DNA of 64,000 nt from Candidatus Acetatifactor stercoripullorum (lineage in GTDB: Bacteria; Bacillota; Clostridia; Lachnospirales; Lachnospiraceae), in contig DXGH01000027.1 in assembly GCA_019114005.1 (NCBI GenBank), positions 62,001 through 126,000 on the forward strand, read 5' to 3'. The notes under the pieces were generated by a model, which saw nothing but the letters and a program-made list of their open reading frames with translations, did no database searches and was not told the DNA's origin. The translations under genes were made by a program, and so were the position numbers. Positions within the stretch are counted from its first letter, which is position 1; each line of letters opens with the position of its first letter. Positions 1 through 8,241 of the stretch are shown piece by piece.

Positions 1-11
1 TTTTTCATCAT
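1..11 (-). CDS. First codons of a gene cut by the left edge
   Basis: On the minus strand a GGAGG sequence (18-22) lies six bases before an ATG at position 11, followed by a second ATG and a lysine codon before the window ends. The gene runs leftward like the three genes before it (GH31, glycosidase-like protein, esterase), so it is probably a further member of that carbohydrate operon or the first gene of the next one. Only three codons are visible and no product can be named. Confidence 0.5.
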
Positions 12-62
12 AATTTTCCTCCTTTTCTCCTTTAAATCGTTATTTTGTGTAATTTTTTTAAT

Positions 63-76
63 AAAAGCGCGCTTTT
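63..76. promoter_or_regulatory. Perfect 14-bp palindrome, candidate LacI-type operator
   Basis: The sequence AAAAGCGCGCTTTT is its own reverse complement and has a CG step at its centre, as many LacI-family and cre sites do. It sits in an A/T-rich gap between the GH31 stop codon and the ribosome binding site of the next leftward gene, where a promoter would be expected. No T-run follows on the minus strand, so a terminator is less likely. Operator function is inference. Confidence 0.35.
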
Positions 77-185
77 TATTTGAACTTATTCTATAATCAT
101 ATAATATTCGACAAATTTTATCTCTGCAATACACATCTTTGCCAGCAATATGTCAAATTTAGACGCTCTGTTGTTCTCCGGTATT

Positions 186-1904
186 TCAACGTCCAAAACC
201 GTCTGCTTTTTCATATACTGGAATAAGATCAGTCTCTACACTGAACCAGCCGCTTTGTATCCTCTCCTTGGTATAGAAATCCCGCCACTGCCCGTCCGGC
301 AGATAAACCCGCCGCGAGGAGGCGCCCACAGGCATGGGCGCTACCAATAAATTGTCGCAAAACAAATATTCATCGTCCAGCTGATAGGTTTCTGTGTCGT
401 CCGTGTAATCGCTCACCAGCGCCCTGACCGGCGGAATTCCCGTCCTGCGGTATCCTTCAAAGGCTCTCATTAAGAGCGGCTTCAAGGTTTCACGCAGCGC
501 CAAAAGAGCCTTTGTCTCTGCCTCACAGCACAGTGTTTCCCAGGGAAATTCCTTACAGTACCACGCATTCAGCAGACATTGAGGCGAAAACACGCCGATC
601 TGCAGCCTTTTTAAAAATTCCTCCTTTGAAGCGGCGTCCCTTACCTCCGGCGTCCACAAAAGTCCGCCGAAGCCTGCGGTGACACAGCCTCGGATAAAAT
701 CTGTGTAATCATAAAGATCACTGTATAAAACAAAGGGATACGGCGCGCAAAGCGCCCCCGCGTTTCGCACTTCGGAAAAGGCGGGCTTCCCATCCAGCGC
801 CTCCAATATCGTCTGCATATACAAGACGCCGAACAGCGCATGATATTGCTCCCCATCCATTCCAGAGGGAAAATCCGCCATATTGGGAAAAGACCAGCTT
901 CCCGTATAATCACTCCCATCGCACTCATCCAGCTTAAAGCCGTCCACTCCCATTGCCACCAGCTTTTTATGGTAAGCCGCAAAAATACTGCGGGCCTCCT
1001 TCAGAGAAAAATCCGGCACTCCCCCTCCCCAGACCGTGTAATTTCCCATCAGAAGGTACAATTCCTTATAAATCGGCGAATCTGGATGTACAAAGCCATG
1101 CTCCCACAAATTTACATGAAAGCCGAGCCGTCTCAGCGAAGCAAGCAGGAAATCTGGATTCGGATACAGCTCTTTGTTCCACACATATGAGCAGGGATAA
1201 GCCTTTGACTGCCAGCCCGGCTCCAGCCCGATGCAGCCCACTGCAAATCCCCCTTCTCTCAGTCTTTTGGCCGCACGAAGAACCTGCTCCTGGGAATATC
1301 TGCTGTAGCAGCGGTACACGGCGGAAAGCCCCCACTCTGGAACTGCGCAGCCTCCTCCCGACAGCATATTGTATTGCGCAACGATATCCGTAATGGTCCC
1401 GCCCTCTATCACATAAAGGGTTACACCCTGTGCCGCTGGAATAAAAATACTGATATTGGAGCTTCCCAAGTCCCTGAAAGCATATAAATCCTCTGTCGAA
1501 ACAGCGATATCTCCGGCCTCCCGGATTCCCCCGTCCGCTCCTTTCAGATCGGAAGATCCAAAATAAAATTCTGCCTGACGCGCTGTGTCCACATAGATTC
1601 CATATCCTGCGGTGCTGACAAAAAAAGGAACCGGCGCATGGGAATCCCCCGTAGCGGCCACTGGATCGGCGTTTGGCCGCAAGGTAAGCTTCTTTCCCCG
1701 CAGTGCAAACGCCTTCAGCTGCAGGCCCAGTCCATAAATCTGCTCCTTTGCCCCCAGCGGCAGCGTCAGGGAGCACCCCCTGGCGCTGCATCGAAATTTA
1801 ATCTGATTTGTATGATAATTTATCTTCGTTTCTATATATGTAAAATTTTTGCAGAACAAAGCCGGAGTAATTGATTCCGGGGTTCCAAATACGATTTTTT
1901 TCAT
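186..1904 (-). CDS. Glycoside hydrolase family 31 (alpha-glucosidase/alpha-xylosidase type)
   Basis: A cytoplasmic-looking protein of 572 residues without a signal peptide. The first ~190 residues resemble the beta-sandwich that precedes GH31 barrels, and the barrel follows. The GH31 nucleophile motif is seen as VDGFKLDECDG, with Asp326 the likely nucleophile; the acid/base region reads LLWTPEVRD (~416-423). The enzyme probably releases alpha-linked glucose or xylose from imported oligosaccharides. Its ATG overlaps the stop of the upstream 652-residue gene in an ATGA, indicating translational coupling. GH31 members can also be alpha-galactosidases, sulfoquinovosidases or transglucosidases; substrate cannot be assigned from sequence alone. 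Confidence 0.88.
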   Translation of the reverse strand: MKKIVFGTPESITPALFCKNFTYIETKINYHTNQIKFRCSARGCSLTLPLGAKEQIYGLGLQLKAFALRGKKLTLRPNADPVAATGDSHAPVPFFVSTAGYGIYVDTARQAEFYFGSSDLKGADGGIREAGDIAVSTEDLYAFRDLGSSNISIFIPAAQGVTLYVIEGGTITDIVAQYNMLSGGGCAVPEWGLSAVYRCYSRYSQEQVLRAAKRLREGGFAVGCIGLEPGWQSKAYPCSYVWNKELYPNPDFLLASLRRLGFHVNLWEHGFVHPDSPIYKELYLLMGNYTVWGGGVPDFSLKEARSIFAAYHKKLVAMGVDGFKLDECDGSDYTGSWSFPNMADFPSGMDGEQYHALFGVLYMQTILEALDGKPAFSEVRNAGALCAPYPFVLYSDLYDYTDFIRGCVTAGFGGLLWTPEVRDAASKEEFLKRLQIGVFSPQCLLNAWYCKEFPWETLCCEAETKALLALRETLKPLLMRAFEGYRRTGIPPVRALVSDYTDDTETYQLDDEYLFCDNLLVAPMPVGASSRRVYLPDGQWRDFYTKERIQSGWFSVETDLIPVYEKADGFGR

Positions 1905-3859
1905 CCCTTCCCCTCATCCTTTCCAGCCGGCGGCTTTTCCAAATCACATCTGATTCCCGCAAATGCGAAAGGATACAGGGACGTGTCCAATACAATCCTG
2001 TTTCCATCCCGGTGTCCGCTGCAATTTGCGTACGAAATATGCTTTACCGGCAGCTCCACAGCAACCTCAACGTTTACAGCCTCGTCCTCAAATAAATTCC
2101 ACAAGCCTATGGTAATGCCCTCCTGGTCCCTTTTTGCCATAAGATACAAATACGGATAATTTCCAACAGCATACACCTCCATTTTCCTTCTTTGCAGCCA
2201 TGGAATCCTCTTTATGAGCTGCCGCTTCCGGGCGTAAGAATCAAGCCACCCCAGGCGTTCCCTTGCCTGCTCTGCATCAAAGGGGAAAACCAAAAAACGC
2301 ATTCCGTCAGCATTTTCGTATGTAAACACACCCGCTTCCATTCCGGCTGGATCATGATATTCCGTAAGAATTTCCGCGCCATTCTTATGATTGATTTTTG
2401 AGATTTCCACGCCGTCAGAAAGGCGGGTATATATTTTTTCTTCTCTAAAAAATTCCTGGGGCACTGCGGTAAAGCCCGGTTTTACATACGCGTCCCTGGA
2501 AAGGATCGACTGGATTCCCACATCGATCTCTCTCTCCATTAAAATCTTCGCCGCCGGCAAATCCAAAATGGCGCCATCCTTTAATGTCTGCCAAGGGATA
2601 TAACGTGCATTTTCGCCAAACACTATATTCACATTCCCCTCTTCATACGAAACCGGAAGGGAATTCGCCGCCGCAAGCCTGATGGACGGATAGCGGACGC
2701 TTCTGGTCTGAATTTTCTCCCAAAGCTCCGGTTTTTCCCCGTCCAGCCGGGAATGCTCCAGCAGATGCGTCACGTTATAGGGACGAACCCCAAGACATTG
2801 GCCGGATTTAAAATTTCTGCCGATCCACTGATACAGCGCCTGATTACGCACTGCTGCGTCCACATAGCCCGTTTCATAGTCTGCATCCGAAATGTAGTCA
2901 AACGCATATTTTAAAATGCCCTCTGCATTGCCGTCCGAACGCAGGATCATATCAAAGCATTCCAGATACGAAGCCGGGGTGGCAAATCTGGGCCGCGGAT
3001 AGGTGTCGCCCTCCGTGATCACGTCAATTTCCCGCGTACGGCACCATGCAAGCTGTGTCCGCGCAGCCTCTATCACATCCCCCAGCCGGTTGTGCTCCGG
3101 CTGCTGCGCAGCCCAATAGGGCGCTCCGCAGATTCGGATAATCGGCCTTGTTCCGCCCGCTAAGATTTCTGCTAATTGAAATACGTCTATCCCCTCGGCA
3201 TCCCAGCTTCCCAGGGAGCAGCACATTCCCAGCCTGATGCCAGGGTCCACTGCATCCGCTGCTTTTCTCAGTGCATCTGCAAAATGATACATAGATTCTC
3301 TTTGAACCTTCATCCATGCGCTGCGGTACCTGCCGCCTTCTCCGTGAAATATCTTTTCACGAAGCTGCTCTGCAGATATCGCTTCCCCCAGCTCCCTCTT
3401 TAGCTCCATCAGATGCAGGCTGCAGCAGCAGCCCATCCCCGGGCGCAGTCCAAGGCGGAAATCATCATCCAGCAGGATCATTTTTGCACCGCATTCTGCA
3501 ATTTTCGTGATCCACAGGCACATATCCTGCTTAAAAGACTCATCCAGAGGGCAGAAAGCTTTGATATCTCCTTCGTCAATCAGCCGTATATTGGCATAGG
3601 GCTGATCTCCCTCCGGTCTTCCCCCCTCATGGCCAAAGGTTTCTCCCAGCCACACAAGGACATCCAGCCCATTTTCCTGAAAGTACTCTATCAGTTCCCG
3701 CAGCAGCTGCAGATTCTCCGGAGAAGAAAACCGATACTGCAGTTCCCGCTCCACTGCCAGAGCCACAGAGTCTGCTCCAATCCGTTTCAGTTCCTTCAAG
3801 GTAATCTCCCGATTAAAATGTCCATTCGTTATTAGGGTCGGTATGATCGTCTTATACAT
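1901..3859 (-). CDS. Unrecognised large protein, possibly a new clan GH-A-like glycosidase
   Basis: 652 residues from an ATG at 3859, chosen because GAAGGG precedes it at about ten bases; an in-frame ATG 16 codons earlier lies inside the esterase gene. I do not recognise the family. The first ~350 residues alternate strand-like and helix-like segments as in a TIM barrel, with acidic motifs such as ILLDDDFRLG and VITEGDTYPRP and a cysteine cluster (GMGCCCSLHL) recalling GH42-like proteins. The last ~250 residues are beta-rich, like an accessory sandwich. There is no signal peptide. It overlaps the esterase upstream by 8 bases and GH31 downstream by 4, so it very probably acts on the same substrate. 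Glycosidase activity is inference. Confidence 0.8.
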   Translation of the reverse strand: MYKTIIPTLITNGHFNREITLKELKRIGADSVALAVERELQYRFSSPENLQLLRELIEYFQENGLDVLVWLGETFGHEGGRPEGDQPYANIRLIDEGDIKAFCPLDESFKQDMCLWITKIAECGAKMILLDDDFRLGLRPGMGCCCSLHLMELKRELGEAISAEQLREKIFHGEGGRYRSAWMKVQRESMYHFADALRKAADAVDPGIRLGMCCSLGSWDAEGIDVFQLAEILAGGTRPIIRICGAPYWAAQQPEHNRLGDVIEAARTQLAWCRTREIDVITEGDTYPRPRFATPASYLECFDMILRSDGNAEGILKYAFDYISDADYETGYVDAAVRNQALYQWIGRNFKSGQCLGVRPYNVTHLLEHSRLDGEKPELWEKIQTRSVRYPSIRLAAANSLPVSYEEGNVNIVFGENARYIPWQTLKDGAILDLPAAKILMEREIDVGIQSILSRDAYVKPGFTAVPQEFFREEKIYTRLSDGVEISKINHKNGAEILTEYHDPAGMEAGVFTYENADGMRFLVFPFDAEQARERLGWLDSYARKRQLIKRIPWLQRRKMEVYAVGNYPYLYLMAKRDQEGITIGLWNLFEDEAVNVEVAVELPVKHISYANCSGHRDGNRIVLDTSLYPFAFAGIRCDLEKPPAGKDEGKG

Positions 3860-5141
3860 TTTTCGTTTTCCCTTCTTTTTTGTCTGGCTGCTTTGCCATG
3901 TTTTCACAGTGGAGAATCAATCGCTTTTCCTGTCTTTCTACCGTAATCTGCGGAATCGTTACAAGCCCTCGCTCATCCGCCGTTACACTGCCGCCGCAGC
4001 TGCCAAACTTCCAGGTCACCTGGCCGCCCGGTGGAAAATGGCATTTTTGCAAGCGCCTCAATGTTATGTCAGTCTTTGCAGTCTGCGGAAAGACAAACTT
4101 CGACATTCTTTCATCCGGCGACAGGAGTCTCAGCGGGATTTCTATATGCTTTTCGCCCTCTTCGACCTTGCCCCATCGGAAATAAGCGTTCACCTGTCCA
4201 GCAGCATCACTGATGATGGAACCATCATCAGCCCACGGAACGGTATCGTCCGTATCTGCATTTGTAAATGCTGGATATGGCTGGTTTAAGGCTACCTGAA
4301 AGAGATCAAATGAGTGTACTAAATCATTTTCCTTTTCAATTACTTCGTCATCATTGGCGTGTCCGAAATTGCCCCAATATCCCAGCATGGCATAACGATT
4401 CTCGCTCATCAGCCTGTACAGATGCTGGTGTCCCGCGGACCAGGGGTCATTCTGCGCCGAGTAATCTACCAAGACAGGCGGATCAGGAATAGAGAATCCG
4501 TTCAAAACCGTATGCTCTAAATCACAGCGGTCCACCAGATGCCGCACGCCTGCCGGAACATTCACTTTTACCGCCGCAAACAAATCTCCACGACACATCG
4601 CTATTCCCAAAGCGCCGCTTCCCCCCATGGAATTTCCCACCGCATAGATACGGTTCCGGTCGATGGGATAATGATCCGCTACCCATTCCACAGTGGCAAT
4701 GCACCGCATCTCGACCGGCTGTTTTTTAATCCCCCTACGGTCTTCGCTTAGAATTTCCAGTGCGGAATTTCCTCCCCACCACCAATCATCTTCATTTTGA
4801 CGGCAGTCCAGGTATAAGGCGTACATCCCCACAGGAGCATGATAAATACTATGATTGCCCTTTTGCCAGATGCAGGCCACCGCCGAAAACACGTCATGGC
4901 CGGAGGAATGAAATACAACATACAAGGGATATGTTTTTGTACTATTATCTTTCTCCTCATCCAGCGGATGCAGCACGGCAAAGGTATCTGTCTGCGTTTT
5001 CTTATATCCCCAGGCCGCCAGAGATTTATGATGAAACCATTGAATTTTTCTTCCCATCAGCACTCCGTCAGGCTGAGGAGCCATTTTTAGTTCATCGCTG
5101 CCGCGCCTGTGAATTATTCTTGTATCGCTGCTCTGCATCAT
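3852..5141 (-). CDS. Alpha/beta-hydrolase esterase, carbohydrate-esterase-like
   Basis: 429 residues with an alpha/beta-hydrolase core. The nucleophile elbow reads GNSMGG (Ser171); the likely acid is Asp232 in QNDPW and the likely base His261 in FGHANDD, giving a complete triad. The layout resembles prolyl-oligopeptidase-fold acetyl or feruloyl esterases. A C-terminal beta-rich extension of ~130 residues follows. No signal peptide is seen, so it should act inside the cell on imported, esterified oligosaccharides. It is the first gene of the leftward operon and overlaps the next gene by eight bases. Which acyl group it removes cannot be told. Confidence 0.75.
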   Translation of the reverse strand: MMQSSDTRIIHRRGSDELKMAPQPDGVLMGRKIQWFHHKSLAAWGYKKTQTDTFAVLHPLDEEKDNSTKTYPLYVVFHSSGHDVFSAVACIWQKGNHSIYHAPVGMYALYLDCRQNEDDWWWGGNSALEILSEDRRGIKKQPVEMRCIATVEWVADHYPIDRNRIYAVGNSMGGSGALGIAMCRGDLFAAVKVNVPAGVRHLVDRCDLEHTVLNGFSIPDPPVLVDYSAQNDPWSAGHQHLYRLMSENRYAMLGYWGNFGHANDDEVIEKENDLVHSFDLFQVALNQPYPAFTNADTDDTVPWADDGSIISDAAGQVNAYFRWGKVEEGEKHIEIPLRLLSPDERMSKFVFPQTAKTDITLRRLQKCHFPPGGQVTWKFGSCGGSVTADERGLVTIPQITVERQEKRLILHCENMAKQPDKKEGKTKNV

Positions 5142-5207
5142 TGCCCTCCCCCTTTCCGCAGAAGATCACAGCATTCTCAAAAACATTGTTCTACAATCTA
5201 TTTTGAT

Positions 5208-5236
5208 ATTATAAAATAGACATAAATATAATACAA
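5208..5236 (-). promoter_or_regulatory. Sigma-A-type promoter for the esterase/GH31 operon
   Basis: On the minus strand TTGTAT (5231-5236) and TATAAT (5208-5213) are separated by 17 bases. The -10 box is perfect and the -35 box keeps TTG. It lies ~65 bases upstream of the esterase start. Confidence 0.55.
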
Positions 5237-5325
5237 AGCCAATTTGTGCCATCCTACTGACATATTCAGTCAATTTCGAAAAGGAGAGTCTTTATTTCGC
5301 ACATAAAAAGTGCGTTCCCGGAATC

Positions 5326-5338
5326 GGAAACGCTTTCC
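5326..5338. promoter_or_regulatory. cre-like palindrome
   Basis: GGAAACGCTTTCC has inverted arms GGAAA/TTTCC around CGC and resembles the CcpA catabolite-response element, which has a CG core. It lies upstream of the esterase operon promoter, where catabolite control of a glycan operon would be expected. The match is partial because the outer TG/CA is missing. Confidence 0.3.
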
Positions 5339-5473
5339 CCAAAGTATATCTGCCGTTCTCCTAATCTTTCATAGCATTGCGTTAAAATGTGTGGTAAAAT
5401 AATCCCCGTATAGAAATGCCCCATAGATTCCTCTCTGGGAAGTACAACGGGCAGCAAAAAGGTGAGGGAAAGC

Positions 5474-5983
5474 ATGGCACAGATAGGTAGCATCTCGGAA
5501 AAATACATGAGGGAAGCCTTAAAGCAGGCAAAAAAAGCATATCAGCTGGGGGAGGTCCCCATCGGCTGTGTCATCGTACACCAGGGCCGCATCATCGGCA
5601 GAGGCTACAACCGCCGCAATACCGACAAAAATACGCTGTCTCATGCTGAGATTACCGCCATTAAAAGGGCCAGCAAGGTCATGGGCGACTGGCGGCTGGA
5701 GGACTGCACACTCTACGTGACGCTGGAGCCCTGCCAGATGTGCGCCGGAGCCATCATACAGGCCCGTATTCCAGAAGTAGTCATGGGCTGCAGAAATCCC
5801 AAGGCCGGCTGTGCCGGGTCTGTGCTGGATATTCTGCAGAATCCCGCCTTCAACCATCAGGCCAAAGTGACTCAGGGCGTGCTGGAAAATGAGTGCAGCG
5901 AAATGCTGAAAACCTTTTTTGCAAAGCTTCGCCTGCGAAACAAGGCGGAAAAGGAAGCAAAAAGGCAGAACAGCCCTTCTTGA
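5474..5983 (+). CDS. tadA: tRNA-specific adenosine deaminase TadA
   Basis: 169 residues. TadA converts adenosine-34 of tRNA-Arg(ACG) to inosine, which lets the tRNA read several arginine codons. The zinc site is complete: HAE (His57, Glu59 as proton shuttle) and EPCQMC (Cys87, Cys90). Length is normal apart from a short basic C-terminal tail. The ATG at 5474 is chosen over a GTG four codons earlier because AGGTGAGG stands seven bases before it. The gene is single, points away from the esterase operon and ends in a bidirectional terminator. Confidence 0.95.
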   Translation: MAQIGSISEKYMREALKQAKKAYQLGEVPIGCVIVHQGRIIGRGYNRRNTDKNTLSHAEITAIKRASKVMGDWRLEDCTLYVTLEPCQMCAGAIIQARIPEVVMGCRNPKAGCAGSVLDILQNPAFNHQAKVTQGVLENECSEMLKTFFAKLRLRNKAEKEAKRQNSPS

Positions 5984-5999
5984 AGCGTTCTGCCTTTTA
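5959..5999. terminator. Bidirectional intrinsic terminator between tadA and the DUF1266 gene
   Basis: Inverted arms AAAAGGCAGAAC and GTTCTGCCTTTT flank a 15-base loop. A-tract and T-tract on the two sides allow termination in both directions, and the two flanking genes are convergent. The left arm lies inside the last codons of tadA. Confidence 0.85.
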
Positions 6000-6002
6000 T
6001 GA

Positions 6003-7226
6003 TTACCAGGTTTTTTCCAAAGCCGTGTTATAGTCTACCGCATAAGGATTATCACTTCTTGTCTTGAGCTCCTCGTATACCGCCCGGCGGTCATCCGCAC
6101 TTTCCTCCGCCCAATATACATATCCCCGCATGTAGCTTTCAATCAGCTCATCCCAGGATGTAAACTCAGGCTGCACGGCCAAGGCAATTTCCAGAGACGT
6201 ATCCAAAGCCTCTTTCTCTGTGTAATATCCTGCCACATAATAGTAGCCCAGAAGATTTAAGGCTCTGCAGTAATCCCAGCCGTCTATGGCAGTCTCGCCG
6301 CACTCCAGATACATATCATACATATCTGCGTAAAACTGTGCGCTTGCCTCATCTAATCCAAACTCGCTTTTCAGGAAGCTTATTCTGTCCTGTGCAGAGA
6401 CGCTGCCGATTCCGGCATCCTCCAAAATCCCGATATCATCCCGGAAACCGACTCTATGCCCCTCCGACAAAATCCAATCCAGCGTCTCATCTGCGGAAGC
6501 CCGATCCGTCACATCCCACCATTCCACCAGCAGCTGCTGTACCGCCGCCTTAGATTCTTCATTGGCAGGAAGTCCGCCAAAACGATTGTAATCCCAGCCG
6601 TTTAAATCTGTCAGCACCGCATAAGAAGCATTAAACCAGCGCACTGTATCCGTAAGCTCTGCGGTGGTATAGTCCACCTCCTCAGGCACATTTTCCTGAA
6701 ACTGGCTGCAGGAAACCTTTGCACTGGCCAGAAAGCTGTCGTTCATATTATCCGCCCCAAACAAAAGAGCATAATAGGCGTAGTCTGTCTCACCGAAAAC
6801 AGCATAGCCGTCAATGGTGCCCAGGTCAGTATTCATCTGCCCCTGCTGTGCCGTCACTCCGGTCATAAGGGGAATTTCAGGAGCCTCAGCGCTCTCCCCC
6901 AAAAAGCTGTAGGATTCCTTGAACAGCTCCTTTAATTCCTCCATATTGGAAGCAAAACCGTCAAAGCCGTTTTTCGGCGACTGCATCATGATAAAAACCT
7001 GATTTCCCAAGGTGTTTCCGGCACACAGCCAATAGTCAACGCCCAAATCCTCTACCGTCCAGTTTTCGTTCAGATAAATGGACGCAGTTCCATCCTCTGT
7101 GGAAAATTCCTTCATGGATTCCAGCATTTTCTCAGGAGACTGTGTCCCCGCACAGCCCTGGAGCATCAAGGTACCGAATATCACTGCCGTGCATAAAGCC
7201 AGCCATTTTTTCCATTTGTTTCTCAT
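6003..7226 (-). CDS. Lipoprotein with C-terminal DUF1266 domain
   Basis: 407 residues. The N-terminus is a lipoprotein signal (basic KWKKW, hydrophobic core, lipobox LQGC with Cys at ~25), so it should be anchored to the outer face of the membrane. The C-terminal half carries DUF1266 features: a tryptophan-rich WWDVTDR segment followed by LDWILSEGHR and later WDYCRALNLLGYYYVAGY. The middle region (~40-190) is unrecognised and may be a separate ligand-binding or stress domain. The gene stands alone, converging on tadA and followed upstream by the rubredoxin fusion. DUF1266 has no known activity. Confidence 0.72.
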   Translation of the reverse strand: MRNKWKKWLALCTAVIFGTLMLQGCAGTQSPEKMLESMKEFSTEDGTASIYLNENWTVEDLGVDYWLCAGNTLGNQVFIMMQSPKNGFDGFASNMEELKELFKESYSFLGESAEAPEIPLMTGVTAQQGQMNTDLGTIDGYAVFGETDYAYYALLFGADNMNDSFLASAKVSCSQFQENVPEEVDYTTAELTDTVRWFNASYAVLTDLNGWDYNRFGGLPANEESKAAVQQLLVEWWDVTDRASADETLDWILSEGHRVGFRDDIGILEDAGIGSVSAQDRISFLKSEFGLDEASAQFYADMYDMYLECGETAIDGWDYCRALNLLGYYYVAGYYTEKEALDTSLEIALAVQPEFTSWDELIESYMRGYVYWAEESADDRRAVYEELKTRSDNPYAVDYNTALEKTW

Positions 7227-7263
7227 ATTTAATTTTTTCCTCCCTCATCTTTTTCCCCTGTAT

Positions 7264-7908
7264 TTATTTTTTTACAAAAGCCGTTTTTGGCTGTCTGCAC
7301 ACAGGGCAGGTAAAGCTGTCCGGCAGCTCCTCAAAAGGAATCTCCCCGTCATACACATAGCCGCAGACGCTGCACACATACTTTGCCTCTGTTTCGAAAG
7401 CAGCCCCTTCCTCCGCAATATAAGTGGGCGCATTTTTCGGGCTTTTCCCTTTGATTACATTGTGATAATATGCGTAGGTCATTGCGTCATCCTCCTTGAG
7501 AATGTCCGCATCCGTTACCCTACCCAGAAAAACCGTGTGGGAAGAGGTCTCCATTTTGTCGATAACCTCGCACACAATATAGGCACAGGCGTCAGCCACC
7601 ACCGGCATGCAGTCTTTGATGAGATGCTCTGTCCCATCAAACTTGTTGTGGTCTCTGCCGCTTTGAAAGCCAAAGGTGCCGATAATGCCAGGTTCCGATT
7701 TCTCCCCCAATATAGAGATGGCAAATTTCCCGGTTTCCTGAATGCACTGATTGGTATAGTTGTCATGATTAATGCTTACGGCAATGGAAGCGGGCTCCGA
7801 AGTGATCTGCATGGCGCTGTTTGCCGTGCATCCGGTAGCTCGTCCCTTATCCCATGTACTGATCACATAAACTCCATATGACAGCTGACGAAACGCATTT
7901 TTGTTCAT
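7264..7908 (-). CDS. Flavin reductase-rubredoxin fusion (high-molecular-weight rubredoxin)
   Basis: 214 residues from an ATG at 7908 preceded by AGGAGGAAGG. Residues 1-160 are a flavin reductase-like FMN-binding domain of the flavoredoxin type; residues ~175-214 are a rubredoxin with the iron ligands CSVC (Cys179, Cys182) and CPVC (Cys201, Cys204). Fusions of this kind in clostridia pass electrons from NAD(P)H:rubredoxin reductase to flavodiiron proteins that reduce O2 or NO. The partner genes are not nearby. The gene is monocistronic and diverges from the SRP RNA. Confidence 0.88.
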   Translation of the reverse strand: MNKNAFRQLSYGVYVISTWDKGRATGCTANSAMQITSEPASIAVSINHDNYTNQCIQETGKFAISILGEKSEPGIIGTFGFQSGRDHNKFDGTEHLIKDCMPVVADACAYIVCEVIDKMETSSHTVFLGRVTDADILKEDDAMTYAYYHNVIKGKSPKNAPTYIAEEGAAFETEAKYVCSVCGYVYDGEIPFEELPDSFTCPVCRQPKTAFVKK

Positions 7909-8009
7909 TTCCTTCCTCCTTGCGTGAGCGCACATATAATTGGGGTTTCCCCCTTTTATTCAGCATAGCATAAAAGCGGCCAAGATACCACTTTTATTTT
8001 GTATTTGCC

Positions 8010-8038
8010 TTGACAAATGCCCCGGAAACCGATACACT
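8010..8038 (+). promoter_or_regulatory. Strong sigma-A promoter of the SRP RNA
   Basis: A perfect TTGACA (8010-8015) is followed after exactly 17 bases by TACACT (8033-8038). Transcription would start at about 8045, matching the 5' end of the SRP RNA stem. Confidence 0.8.
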
Positions 8039-8044
8039 AAAAAA

Positions 8045-8211
8045 GCCGTACATTATCCGGGGTTTGGAGACGACAATGATGAAGTTCGGTCTCACGCAAT
8101 GGGAATCTGTGAACCGTGTCAGGTTGGGAACAAAGCAGCACTAAGCAGAACCTTCCATGTGCCGTGAGGAAGCCGGGCGGAGCTGCCGTCTCTCCCCGGG
8201 GTGTGCGGCCT
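8045..8211 (+). ncRNA. ffs: Signal recognition particle RNA (small bacterial type)
   Basis: The conserved helix-8 core is present as GTCAGGTTGGGAACAAAGCA followed by GCACTAAGCAG, with a GGAA tetraloop as in 4.5S RNA. The ends close a long stem: the first ~18 bases pair with the sequence ending in GTGTGCGGC near 8210, interrupted by a small bulge. The size (~165 nt) is between E. coli 4.5S and the large B. subtilis RNA. The RNA binds Ffh and directs membrane-protein targeting. No separate terminator is seen before the radical SAM gene. Confidence 0.88.
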
Positions 8212-8241
8212 TTGTATCTCATCTGTTTAATGAGGAAGCCT

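Larger units (their letters stand above)
5142..5473. other. Divergent intergenic region, no gene
   Basis: This 332-base gap separates the leftward esterase operon from the rightward tadA. It holds a good leftward promoter (5208-5236), a cre-like palindrome (5326-5338) and a short hairpin with arms CGCAC/GTGCG (5298-5314). A minus-strand open frame of 80 codons covers part of it, but begins inside tadA and has no ribosome binding site, so I do not call it a gene. Confidence 0.6.

Noticed and set aside
5266..5508. Minus-strand 80-codon open frame between tadA and the esterase operon
   Set aside because: It starts within tadA, has no ribosome binding site and a composition unlike a real protein. 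The region has better-supported promoter features.
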